Below the pieces are notes generated by a model. It was not told the DNA's origin. It was given only the letters and a program-made list of their open reading frames with translations, and made no database searches. Below are positions 34,170 to 42,315 of a DNA stretch of 42,982 bases, one piece after another. How positions within the stretch are numbered: the first letter of the stretch is position 1; each line of letters starts with the position of its first letter. This DNA comes from an uncultured Ruminococcus sp. (lineage in GTDB: Bacteria > Bacillota_A > Clostridia > Oscillospirales > Ruminococcaceae), in assembly GCA_900315975.1 (NCBI GenBank), contig ONBA01000023.1, forward strand, positions 1-42,982. Direction: 5' to 3'. The translations under genes and the position numbers were made by a program.

Positions 34170-35477
34170 ATGAAAAAAACTTTATACGCAATCTTACTTT
34201 TTTCAACATTTATACTCTCAGCGTGCGGAAAAACTGAATCCGCAGAAGAAAGCACTGCGCCTACAACAGAGTCTGCAACAACTACAGTTTCTACTTCGAC
34301 AACTTCGTCAGCGGCGGAGACTACTGCCGCGACAGAAACAACTACAGAAGCTGCTCCTATTGCCGACTTTCCGGATGGTGTGATACTGAAACCGCTCGAC
34401 TCTGTAGAAGTATACGAAGATGTCACACTGTCGGAGCTTATCAACGAGAAAAACGTTGACCTCCGTGACCCTGATACCCTTGTGGATACGTCGGAAACAG
34501 GTGTTAAGTCGGCGAATGTAGTGTTCACATACGAGGGGGTGCTGTACGAGACTGATGTTAAGTACATCGTAGAGGACACAACTCCTCCGCTTACGCTTAA
34601 CTCCGGCTGGACACCCTACGTAAAAGTCGGCGACACTTTTGACATAGACAAACTGATAGGCTATGCAGATAACTACGACCGCCACCCTCATGCTGTATAT
34701 TCCGGCGATGTTGATACCTCAGAAGTTGGAAACTATCCCATTACAGTCACTGTAAGCGACAGCTCAGGAAATGAAACAAGCTGGGACCTGACCGTACTTG
34801 TGCTGAATGAGATACCAAAACCTGAGGACAACAACGACCGCGTTACATTTGCCGATTTCATGGACTATTATGACTATGACGATGTCAGCTACGGAATCGA
34901 CGTTTCTGTATGGCAGTCTGATATTGACTTCCACGCTGTACGTGATGCCGGCTGTGAATTTGTACTCATGCGAATGGGTTACTACTACGGCAGTGATATC
35001 GTAATGGACGATTACTATAAACAGAATATGGCTAATGCTACAGCTGCCGGACTTGATGTCGGGGTATACTTCTACACTGCCGACAATACCGAGGAAGGCG
35101 CACGTGAGCGTGCACGCTGGATTGTTGAACAGCTTGACGGCAGAAAGCTTGATTATCCTATTGCTTTTGACTGGGAGGAGTGGTCAACTTTTCAGGAGTA
35201 CGGCATGAATATCCGCGACCTCAATAATGTGTTTGAAGCATTCTGCGACGAGGTCGAAAAGAGCGGTTATACTGCTATGCTGTACAGCAGTAAGAACTTC
35301 CTTGAAAGTGTTTGGGAGAATTACGGCGACCACCCAGTATGGCTTGCCCATTATACAGATGAGACTGATTATGAAGGCGATTTTGCACTGTGGCAGGCGA
35401 GTGCATACGGACGTATCCCCGGTATTGGCGGAGACGTTGATATGAATATACGATTCAATTCAGAACCTTTAGAATAA
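34170..35477 (+). CDS. GH25 lysozyme-like lipoprotein
   Basis: The 435-aa product has a lipoprotein signal peptide with lipobox LSAC near residue 19, then a Thr/Ser/Glu-rich linker to about 65. Two Ig-like bacterial domains (VYEDVTLSEL and TPPLTLNSGW, YPITVTVSDSSGNET) precede the GH25 muramidase domain from about 240. Its catalytic acids are visible: D244 in YGIDVSVWQS and the D334-W-E336 motif in AFDWEEW. It would be anchored to the outside of the membrane and cut the peptidoglycan glycan strand. It follows gatD by 16 bp, so this is a small cell-wall operon. It is likely chromosomal remodelling rather than phage lysis, because of the lipid anchor. Confidence 0.93.
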   Translation: MKKTLYAILLFSTFILSACGKTESAEESTAPTTESATTTVSTSTTSSAAETTAATETTTEAAPIADFPDGVILKPLDSVEVYEDVTLSELINEKNVDLRDPDTLVDTSETGVKSANVVFTYEGVLYETDVKYIVEDTTPPLTLNSGWTPYVKVGDTFDIDKLIGYADNYDRHPHAVYSGDVDTSEVGNYPITVTVSDSSGNETSWDLTVLVLNEIPKPEDNNDRVTFADFMDYYDYDDVSYGIDVSVWQSDIDFHAVRDAGCEFVLMRMGYYYGSDIVMDDYYKQNMANATAAGLDVGVYFYTADNTEEGARERARWIVEQLDGRKLDYPIAFDWEEWSTFQEYGMNIRDLNNVFEAFCDEVEKSGYTAMLYSSKNFLESVWENYGDHPVWLAHYTDETDYEGDFALWQASAYGRIPGIGGDVDMNIRFNSEPLE

Positions 35478-35512
35478 TTATGATATGATTCTTGTGAGAC
35501 AGGAGGGATATT

Positions 35513-36307
35513 ATGGAATGCAATTTTTGCGGAATAGTTAACGGCAATTATTCATGCCGAAGAGTTTTTGAGGACGAGTATACAATGGCTTTTATGGATA
35601 CTGCCGGTGACGTTGACGGTCACATTCTTGTAATACCGAAAAAGCACTGTGTCAGCATTCTTGACTGTGATGAGCAGACTCTTTCACACCTTGCCGCAAC
35701 CGTCAGGAAAGTATCGTCTGACCTTGTAGAAAAATGCGGATATTCCGGTGTGAATCTGCTCAATGCGAGCGGAGAAGGGTCGGGACAGTCAGTCAATCAT
35801 TTCCATATCCATATTATCCCGCGAAAGCCTGATGACGGAGTTGATACATGGTTCAGATTCAAAGGTGCCGAGAATGATATAGATGACGTGTATAACAATA
35901 TAGTCAGCTGTATCAATTCAGAGAGCAAGATAAAGTTTGAGAAGTATAATCCGAGTGACGAGAAGCATAGTTGTGTGGTACGCACCATGACAAAGCTTAC
36001 CGGAAAGGACTACGGCGCAGTTAAGCATGAACTTACTCTTCTTGCCGAGCAGATGGGATATCCGACGTATAACGAACCTCATGTTTTTGAAATGTACATG
36101 GAGAGCCACTTGATTTATAAGCACCGCGATTACCGCGATACTAAGGTGAGTGAGCTGAATCCCGGTAATGGAACTTACTGCGTGCTGGCAACAAATAATT
36201 CAGGATTTTTCCACCTTTTTCCGTTAATCGACAACGTGATATACGATAGAAGGAACGACAGTCTTGAATTATATGCAGTGTCACTTTACAAAAAATCCGA
36301 TGAGTAA
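35513..36307 (+). CDS. HIT family hydrolase fused to a papain-like C-terminal domain
   Basis: Residues 1-110 of 264 form a HIT domain (CNFCGIVNGNYSCRRVFED, then the histidine triad VNHFHIHIIPRK), usually a nucleotide hydrolase. Normal HIT proteins end near residue 115-140. Here a further 130-residue domain follows with HSCVVRTMTKLTGKDYGAV (C154), NGTYCVLATNNSGFFHLFP (H234) and IDNVIYD (D240). The order Cys, His, Asp and the pattern resemble a papain-like fold common in phage and Firmicutes proteins. The start follows AGGAGGGA. A strong terminator lies downstream. The HIT assignment is sure; the protease-like reading is inference. Confidence 0.85.
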   Translation: MECNFCGIVNGNYSCRRVFEDEYTMAFMDTAGDVDGHILVIPKKHCVSILDCDEQTLSHLAATVRKVSSDLVEKCGYSGVNLLNASGEGSGQSVNHFHIHIIPRKPDDGVDTWFRFKGAENDIDDVYNNIVSCINSESKIKFEKYNPSDEKHSCVVRTMTKLTGKDYGAVKHELTLLAEQMGYPTYNEPHVFEMYMESHLIYKHRDYRDTKVSELNPGNGTYCVLATNNSGFFHLFPLIDNVIYDRRNDSLELYAVSLYKKSDE

Positions 36308-36384
36308 AAACAGGATTTGAAAAAATGCGGGCTAACACTGTTCGCCCCTACACATAAAAATAAGTCTTTTTTCTGCAAGCTGAA

Positions 36385-36417
36385 ATCCCCACACATTTCA
36401 AATGTGTGGGGATTTTT
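36385..36417. terminator. bidirectional terminator
   Basis: CCCCACACATTT (36387-36398) and AAATGTGTGGGG (36400-36411) form a perfect stem with a tight loop, followed by ATTTTTC on the plus strand and by ATTTC on the other. It ends the HIT transcript and the convergent LRR gene, whose stop is at 36417. Confidence 0.92.
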
Positions 36418-39152
36418 CATTGCTTTTTAAAATAAGATGAAAGGCTGTTGGCACCGCCTGTAGCAACATAGCTGTAGTATGCGAGAATTTCAGAAGCATC
36501 GGAGGAGTCTACTTTGCCGTCAGCTTTAATATCCGCCATAATTGCAGAATCGGGGGATAGTATGGAAGTTCCGCCGACTGAAACGTTTGAATACTCCGTA
36601 AGTACATCACTGGCATCTTTTGAATCAACTTTGCCGTCACTGTTTACGTCTCCGATAATGTAATCACTACCGGTCGCTTTTGAGTAAGCATCAGCAATAT
36701 CAGCGGCATTTAGCCTGCCGTCGAGGTTGTAGTCATATTCAATGGAATATGAGTTGTTTTTTATTGCGTTTGCTCTTACAGCTTCTGCATCATTGAGAGT
36801 GAAACTGCCGTCAGATGTGCAATTTTTGATTTCAGTGATACATTCCGGAAGCTCAGACGGCTGAAAGCTGTGAAGAGATGATGGAGCGAACAGACTCCAT
36901 GTTTCGTGTGGACCACCCTGAGAAATGAGGAATGCATCTGTTTTGAGGAACCAGTAGTAGCCGTATGGTTCACCGTCGTCCCATGTTGTGTCGATGTGGA
37001 ACCACTTTCCGTCAACTTTTACAACGTTCCAAGCGTGTACTCCGTTATGAACAAGACAGGTTTCGATACCGGCTTCGTGCAGAAGCAGATTGAAGGTTTT
37101 GGCATAGCCTTCACAGACTGCCATGCCGTCGAAAAAAACCGCTGAATCGACGTGATTGGCGAGGTTATTTTCGTCGTTCATGTCGTAAACAGTATTAGCA
37201 CATACCCAGTCGTGGAGGGTTTTGATTTTTTCAATTTCGGTCATGCTTTCGTCAGTAACTTCGCCGACTATTTTTTTAGCTGAGTTGATGGTAAATCTGT
37301 CGATAAAAGCGAGTCCATCGGCAGTCTGACAGTTATTCATAACGTAGTCTTTAAGCTCGGGTGCGAATTCGGTACCGGACTCGTCAATGACTTCGATTCC
37401 GTTTATTCTAAGCAGTTTCGGACAGTTATTGAAGCATCTGCCTGATATGTTATCATCGAGATTGAAAGATACGTCAGTTAGATTATTACAGCCGTCAAAA
37501 GAGTAGTCATCGACGGAACTTTTGCCTTTGAGGGTTACTTTTTCAAGCGCGGTGCAGTCTGTAAATGCCGACGACGAAATAGTTGCATCGCCGTTGATGA
37601 CAACCTCTTTCAGATTATGACAGTCGCGGAAAGCGTGGTTACCGATAGTTATCTTGCCTGACGGAAGTTCAAGCTTTTCTATCTGTGCGTTTCTGAATGC
37701 ACTGTTTGATATGTTTATTTCCTTGATATCAGGGGAGAATACGAGGTTTTTAAGCTGAGAATTTTTGAATGCATCATTGTAAATAGTCACTGAATCTCCC
37801 GCGCGGAATCTGATAGTTTCTATCGTCGGTGAAAATTTCGCCGTATTGATTGTGCAGTTTCCGGGAAATTCGAGGACTTTTAATGGCGCACCATATAATG
37901 CTGAATACTGGACAACTATTTCATCGCCTTCTATTATAGCCTCTTCAAGTGAAGTACAGCCGTTTAATCCGCTTATTTTATTTATATTTTGCGGGAGTGT
38001 AATGCTTTTCAGAGCTGTACAGTTATTGAATGTGTCAATGGTATCTATGGTTTCAGGAAGAGTAACTTTTTCAAGATACGGACTTGAAATATTTGGACAG
38101 TATTGAATACCTTCAGCAAAATTTATCTCCTTTACTGTCGTGTTTTCGCTAAGAATATTATCTTTGCTTTTTTGATTTATACTGAAACCCTCGACCTCAG
38201 TTGGGATAGTCAGTAGAGTATCGTTTCCGATGTATCTTCCGAGGCTAACATTCACAGAATCTTTATAATAACCTGAAAACCGCAGTATCCATTCGCCAAC
38301 AGTTTTATAACCGTAGTCAGATTTCGCAGACGCATTTTCGTCAATATATTTTTCAGGAAGACCGTATGAGCAGTTTATAAATGCCTTATTTGATACAACT
38401 AAAAGGTCATCATGGAAGATGATGTTTTCAAGATTATGGGCATTACTGAAACAGTTGTCAGGAATGTACAGCACCCCTTTGGGTATATTGACCTCAGTAA
38501 CGGACGAATTTGACAAAAAGTAAGATTTAAGTCTATTTATAGTGTCAGGAAGAGTAAGCTTACGAATATTACTTGCTTCATTAAATGGATCTCCATTAAA
38601 GCCTATCACAGTATAACCGCATACACTTTCGGGGACGGTCACATCATACATAGTCTCCTCTGACAGCTGTGTATTTGTTTGAACTGATACTGGATCCTCC
38701 AGGAGATCATTATTCTGTTTATATTTCTTTTTTTTCCAGTTATCAAGAAGTAAATTATCTAAATTAGCAGGAGTGAAGGTGAATTCCCCATATTCTATTT
38801 CGCCTATATGGTTTTCAAAAAATAAAAATTTTGGAAAAATGCATTCACTGTCCTCGGGTACTACCAACTTGCACCAACTATGACGCTTTTTTGAAAAAGC
38901 ATTCTCTGCAATAGATGTTACCTTCATGCCATTTATTGTCTTTGGGAGGTCGATAACGAAATCTGTTGTATAGTCAGGGTCACCGTTATACTGGGTAAGA
39001 GTAACGGTACCGTCTGTTATTTCGTACTCCCAGTCCTGAAATGTCAGGGATTCGGCACTGGATATTATCGGAGACGGTGTGTATGGAATTATGCCGACAG
39101 CCGAACTCATTAAAGTAAGGCACGATGTAAGAATAGCGATAGTTTTTTTCAC
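36417..39152 (-). CDS. secreted BspA-type LRR / transglutaminase-like / dockerin protein
   Basis: The 911-aa protein has a signal peptide (MKKTIAILTSCLTLMSSAVG) and many LRR_5 repeats between about 60 and 600 (KVTSIAENAFS, EVNIPKGVLYIPDNCFSNAH, GKITIGNHAFRDCHNLKEV). A transglutaminase-like domain near 640-770 carries the Cys, His, Asp triad in AVCEGYAKTFN, GVHAWNVVKV and WFHIDTTWDD. The C-terminus holds an EF-hand-like LDGRLNAADIADAY and a dockerin of a third type (GDVNSDGKVDSKDASDVLTE, KADGKVDSSDASEILAYYSY). Similar proteins occur in ruminococcal cellulosomes; they may bind or process proteins at the cell surface. It has a consensus-like promoter and no operon partner. Confidence 0.9.
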   Translation of the reverse strand: MKKTIAILTSCLTLMSSAVGIIPYTPSPIISSAESLTFQDWEYEITDGTVTLTQYNGDPDYTTDFVIDLPKTINGMKVTSIAENAFSKKRHSWCKLVVPEDSECIFPKFLFFENHIGEIEYGEFTFTPANLDNLLLDNWKKKKYKQNNDLLEDPVSVQTNTQLSEETMYDVTVPESVCGYTVIGFNGDPFNEASNIRKLTLPDTINRLKSYFLSNSSVTEVNIPKGVLYIPDNCFSNAHNLENIIFHDDLLVVSNKAFINCSYGLPEKYIDENASAKSDYGYKTVGEWILRFSGYYKDSVNVSLGRYIGNDTLLTIPTEVEGFSINQKSKDNILSENTTVKEINFAEGIQYCPNISSPYLEKVTLPETIDTIDTFNNCTALKSITLPQNINKISGLNGCTSLEEAIIEGDEIVVQYSALYGAPLKVLEFPGNCTINTAKFSPTIETIRFRAGDSVTIYNDAFKNSQLKNLVFSPDIKEINISNSAFRNAQIEKLELPSGKITIGNHAFRDCHNLKEVVINGDATISSSAFTDCTALEKVTLKGKSSVDDYSFDGCNNLTDVSFNLDDNISGRCFNNCPKLLRINGIEVIDESGTEFAPELKDYVMNNCQTADGLAFIDRFTINSAKKIVGEVTDESMTEIEKIKTLHDWVCANTVYDMNDENNLANHVDSAVFFDGMAVCEGYAKTFNLLLHEAGIETCLVHNGVHAWNVVKVDGKWFHIDTTWDDGEPYGYYWFLKTDAFLISQGGPHETWSLFAPSSLHSFQPSELPECITEIKNCTSDGSFTLNDAEAVRANAIKNNSYSIEYDYNLDGRLNAADIADAYSKATGSDYIIGDVNSDGKVDSKDASDVLTEYSNVSVGGTSILSPDSAIMADIKADGKVDSSDASEILAYYSYVATGGANSLSSYFKKQ

Positions 39153-39226
39153 GAATTATTCCCCCTTTTAATATTAGTCTTAAAAAAAGTGCAAAACTCT
39201 CAGCAAAACGATAAAATTCTAGTATT

Positions 39227-39255
39227 ATTATAACATATGAGTGTATTGATTACAA
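39227..39255 (-). promoter_or_regulatory. promoter of the LRR-transglutaminase gene
   Basis: TTGTAA (39250-39255), 17 bp, TATAAT (39227-39232) on the minus strand, about 75 bp before the ATG at 39152. Confidence 0.7.
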
Positions 39256-39285
39256 TACTTTGTACATTTTTAACAGTTTATACAT

Positions 39286-39318
39286 AAAAAATCGCGTTCC
39301 ACAAGAAGTGAAACGCGA
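39286..39318 (-). terminator. terminator upstream of the LRR gene
   Basis: On the minus strand TCGCGTTTCAC pairs with GTGGAACGCGA (one mismatch) around a 5-nt loop, and TTTTTT follows. It probably closes the sigma-factor operon, about 180 nt after its last gene. The remaining bases of this intergenic stretch are AT-rich with no supported gene. Confidence 0.75.
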
Positions 39319-39430
39319 AACTGCGCGCGCCCGCTTGGCGCTGTGTATGTGTTACAAACTAAATCCAAAATCATTATAGAGATGTAGATGAAAACACTTT
39401 ATGATATAGTGTTTTGTAATTAGTAAATTT

Positions 39431-39458
39431 ATTAGTGGTACTGTAAGGTGCCACTAAT
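39431..39458. other. hairpin after the small dockerin gene
   Basis: ATTAGTGGTAC and GTGCCACTAAT form an 11-bp stem with one wobble or mismatch and a 6-nt loop, about 40 nt after the stop at 39499. There is no strong T-run next to it on the minus strand, so it may protect the 3' end of the mRNA or be a weak terminator. Confidence 0.55.
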
Positions 39459-39498
39459 AGAATAATATAGGAGAATAAAAACTAAAAAATGATTAGGT

Positions 39499-40491
39499 TT
39501 AGAGATTTCCTTGCGCATCAAGCATCTGTATTGCAAGTGCATCAGCAGCTGTGATACCATCAAAGTCGGTGTCCGCATTGAACTCGCCTTGGACTGAAAG
39601 CTTGTATTTGTCTTTGTTACCGATATTCTGTAATATTGCAACAGAATCTGCTATGGAAGCTCTGCCGTCACAGTTTGCATCGTACTTAACATAATCATAC
39701 ACATTGATGTTTGAATTAGAAGTAGCCATCATAATTTTAGTTTCTGATGCAATAGACACTCCGGTCGCTTCATAAATCTTTTCTGCAGCTTCTAAACGTT
39801 CGGATAGCGGGGTTTTCTCCGGAGCATTAAGGACATAATAATTCCTGTTTGCTCCAGCTGTTGTTGTATCGGTCACAAATCCAATTGTATAGCCGGACAG
39901 CTCGTTTTCAACAATAGGCTTAATAACGGTTTCTGTATCAATATAGCTGCCTATAGAAGCATCGTATGTTTCATCATTATAATAACCTATGCCTTTAGTA
40001 AATATTTCCTGAGCCTGTTGAATTTCGTCAATTATCATGCAGTCGATGATCAGATGCTTTTCTTTTAAATGTGAAGACAACTCAATAGCTTTTTCAGGAT
40101 CTAATTTATTAATAGATACCCATGCGTTTTGGCTTGTTTCTGAGTATCGTCCACCAAGAAGATAATCGCCGTATTCACCGTTATATAACTCGCTTATGGC
40201 GTTGTTGATATCATCAGCTTTGACATTTTTTGCAAGCTTAAAAACTGTAGATTTTCCGCTCATCTGTTTAACGCCTATGAATTGGGTTCCGTCGTTGTTT
40301 ACGTAAAAATCAGAGGTGTTGCCATGAACGTAATAGTACATTTTTTCTTCAAGGAATTTACAGTTTCCGGCAGGGCTATATCCTTCGGGAACAACTGCAT
40401 CCTCGGCAGAAAAAGCATACGCTGGCAGGGGGGCTAACATTGCCGCAGCAGTAAACGCTGCTGTCATAATTTTAAGCATAGTTTTTTTCAT
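39499..40491 (-). CDS. secreted dockerin protein of unknown function (330 aa)
   Basis: A signal peptide (MKKTMLKIMTAAFTAAAMLA, cleavage near AYAFSA) is followed by about 235 residues of unrecognised sequence (MYYYVHGNTSDFYVNNDGTQ, VKADDINNAISELYNGEYG). A dockerin ends the protein, with VAILQNIGNKDKYKL and ITAADALAIQMLDAQG. No catalytic motif is visible. The gene is last in an operon with an ECF sigma factor and a membrane protein; its ATG overlaps the upstream stop as ATGA. This links it to signal-dependent control of the cellulosome. It could be a binding or regulatory subunit; the role is unknown. The first dockerin loop (YDANCDGRASIADSV) has lost the usual GD start. Confidence 0.85.
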   Translation of the reverse strand: MKKTMLKIMTAAFTAAAMLAPLPAYAFSAEDAVVPEGYSPAGNCKFLEEKMYYYVHGNTSDFYVNNDGTQFIGVKQMSGKSTVFKLAKNVKADDINNAISELYNGEYGDYLLGGRYSETSQNAWVSINKLDPEKAIELSSHLKEKHLIIDCMIIDEIQQAQEIFTKGIGYYNDETYDASIGSYIDTETVIKPIVENELSGYTIGFVTDTTTAGANRNYYVLNAPEKTPLSERLEAAEKIYEATGVSIASETKIMMATSNSNINVYDYVKYDANCDGRASIADSVAILQNIGNKDKYKLSVQGEFNADTDFDGITAADALAIQMLDAQGNL

Positions 40492-41468
40492 GATGATTCC
40501 TCCTTTGTATTCTGATTGAAATTATTAATGACATCTTCGACAGTGTAAATCGGATTAATATAAACTGCGTTACCATATCCGACAAATTTTACACCGACTG
40601 CATATTCTGGGTCGATATTTTTTAGTACACAAACTTGAATTTCCACTTCCGAAGGCAATTGATCGGAGTATATTGTGGGTTTTATGGTGAATTCTGTTAT
40701 TGTATCAGTCAATACATTTCCCCAAAGACGAGTTTCATTTGATATTTCTTTGTATTCTTGACCACCTATTTCAATAGTTTTCAGGTTTTCTATTAGCATG
40801 GAATAAGTTTTTTCACCATAAGACGGAGTGTATTTAGTAGTTACAGTTGATACAAAAGTAGTTTGGGTCTGGGTTTGAGCAGTCTGAATATGAGTAGTCT
40901 GTGTTTGTTTTGTAGTTGTTTGTATATGATTGGTTGTAGACGTTGATTTAGTTGTGGATATCACCTTGGCAGTTGTTTTGATTTTAAGCGATGTAGTGAC
41001 TGTAGAAGCTATTGTTCTTTCGTTTTTTGGATTTGTTATTGGAACAGTATGGGTAACAGTCGCTACATCAGGTATGATCGCAGATGCAGTAGTTTTTACA
41101 GTTTTAACAGATGTGTATATTGTAGTCTTATTGCTTTGAGAAGAAGCTGAGATCGTTTCAGTTGTATTAGGTAATAGCTGCGAGGTTTGCGCAGACTGAT
41201 GAGTTGTTGCTGTAGCTTGTGTAATGGTATCAGCTATTGCTTTTTCAGTTGAGCCTGATGTTGCTTCTGAGATAATATCGGTGTTTTCAGCTACTGGTTT
41301 TGGTGGGGGTGTGAGCACATTTGCAAATATGCCTATGCCGATAACAGCTGCTGAACCAAGAACCATAGCTATTGAACGATTGATTATTTCTTTGCGATGA
41401 TTACGTTCTTGAATACGATACTTAGCTTTTTCACGAACGCTCTTTTCAATCTCGTCAAAATTCTTCAT
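40488..41468 (-). CDS. putative membrane anti-sigma factor with Thr-rich outer linker
   Basis: The start is placed at ATG 41466-41468, where AGGAGG has normal spacing; ATG 41474 is too close to that site. The protein (326 aa) has a short basic cytoplasmic part of about 27 residues (MKNFDEIEKSVREKAKYRIQ), one membrane helix (SIAMVLGSAAVIGIGIFANV), a Thr/Ser-rich extracellular linker of about 160 residues and a globular outer domain of about 100 residues. It overlaps the sigma factor gene by 14 bp and the dockerin gene by 4 bp. Position and topology fit an anti-sigma factor that senses an outside signal, comparable in logic to RsgI of clostridial cellulosomes. The cytoplasmic part is unusually short and shows no zinc motif, so the assignment is inferred. 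Confidence 0.65.
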   Translation of the reverse strand: MKNFDEIEKSVREKAKYRIQERNHRKEIINRSIAMVLGSAAVIGIGIFANVLTPPPKPVAENTDIISEATSGSTEKAIADTITQATATTHQSAQTSQLLPNTTETISASSQSNKTTIYTSVKTVKTTASAIIPDVATVTHTVPITNPKNERTIASTVTTSLKIKTTAKVISTTKSTSTTNHIQTTTKQTQTTHIQTAQTQTQTTFVSTVTTKYTPSYGEKTYSMLIENLKTIEIGGQEYKEISNETRLWGNVLTDTITEFTIKPTIYSDQLPSEVEIQVCVLKNIDPEYAVGVKFVGYGNAVYINPIYTVEDVINNFNQNTKEESS

Positions 41469-42009
41469 AGACATATCCCTCCTTTTCGAGTTCTTTTCTC
41501 AAAGCCTTTTTAGCTCTGTATAACAGATTCTCTACCTGCCGATTTGTTTTTTTCATCAAGCTTGCAGTTTCTGTATTGCTGAGTTCTTCAAAGTACGAAA
41601 GGTATATGACTTGTTTGTAATCAGAGCAGAGCTTTCCGAGACATTTATATAGCAGGATCTTATCATCCTCTTTGAAAAATCTCTTTTCGAGGTTCTCTTC
41701 ATCAGAAAGCTGATACATTTCGTCTACAGGAGTATATGAACATTTACCCTGAGCTTTAATATAGTCAGCAGTTATATGCTTTGCTATAGAGAACAGCCAA
41801 GTTTTAAAACTGCTTTTTCCCGAATAACGAGGCTTCTTTACAACAAGTTCAACGAACACTTCCTCAGTGAGCTCTTCGGCAACACAAATATTGTTTACGA
41901 AACTATTTATGTAGAATACAAGATCATCATTGTATTCATGTATAAGATCCGATAAACCATCATTTTCATCTGCAAGGAAACGGCGGTAGCTACTTGCACC
42001 GTTTTCCAT
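41455..42009 (-). CDS. ECF-type RNA polymerase sigma factor
   Basis: The 184-aa protein has sigma region 2 (DLVFYINSFVNNICVAEELT, then FKTWLFSIAKHITADYIK) and region 4 (LGKLCSDYKQVIYLSYFEEL, then NRQVENLLYRAKKALRKELE), with no regions 1 or 3, as in ECF sigma factors. GAAGGAGG lies before the ATG. It leads an operon with the membrane protein and the small dockerin protein. ECF factors often activate their own operon and act once the membrane partner releases them, so its targets may include cellulosome genes; this is an inference from the operon. Confidence 0.93.
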   Translation of the reverse strand: MENGASSYRRFLADENDGLSDLIHEYNDDLVFYINSFVNNICVAEELTEEVFVELVVKKPRYSGKSSFKTWLFSIAKHITADYIKAQGKCSYTPVDEMYQLSDEENLEKRFFKEDDKILLYKCLGKLCSDYKQVIYLSYFEELSNTETASLMKKTNRQVENLLYRAKKALRKELEKEGYVYEEF

Positions 42010-42161
42010 AAAGAACCTCCTTCTATAGATTTTTGATTCTTTATAAATTAGTCTGTGGTTTTAGTGATTTCTCTCACCTTGTTTATATATTTCTATTATT
42101 TAATTAAATTGAGAGGGGATATATATTTATTTGTTTTTTTAAATACTGGAAATGTGTATTT

Positions 42162-42199
42162 ATAAATAAGCCGAGTGGTTGAACACTCGGCTTATTTAT
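42162..42199. terminator. strong hairpin between sigma gene and chimeric ORF
   Basis: ATAAATAAGCCGAGTG pairs with a complementary CACTCGGCTTATTTAT around a 5-nt loop. It could end transcription of the leftward ORF at 42316 and shield the sigma operon. The rest of 42010-42315 is AT-rich, with no supported gene. Confidence 0.7.
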
Positions 42200-42315
42200 A
42201 AATCTAGGCTTGACAATCTTTATGTGTGTTTTCTATTATACTATAGTTTAGTGGGAAAATCTATTTGCGTTCTGTACAAAATCAGCGGTAAGTGTAAGTT
42301 GAAAAAGCATTTTGT

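Noticed and set aside
34170..35477. GH25 protein as a prophage endolysin
   Set aside because: It has a lipoprotein signal and Ig-like domains and follows murT-gatD; no holin or phage structural genes are near.
42204..42240. Plus-strand promoter TTGACA with TATTAT at 18 bp
   Set aside because: It points into the antisense of the chimeric ORF with no plus-strand gene behind it; it may be chance in AT-rich DNA or a remnant of an IS end.
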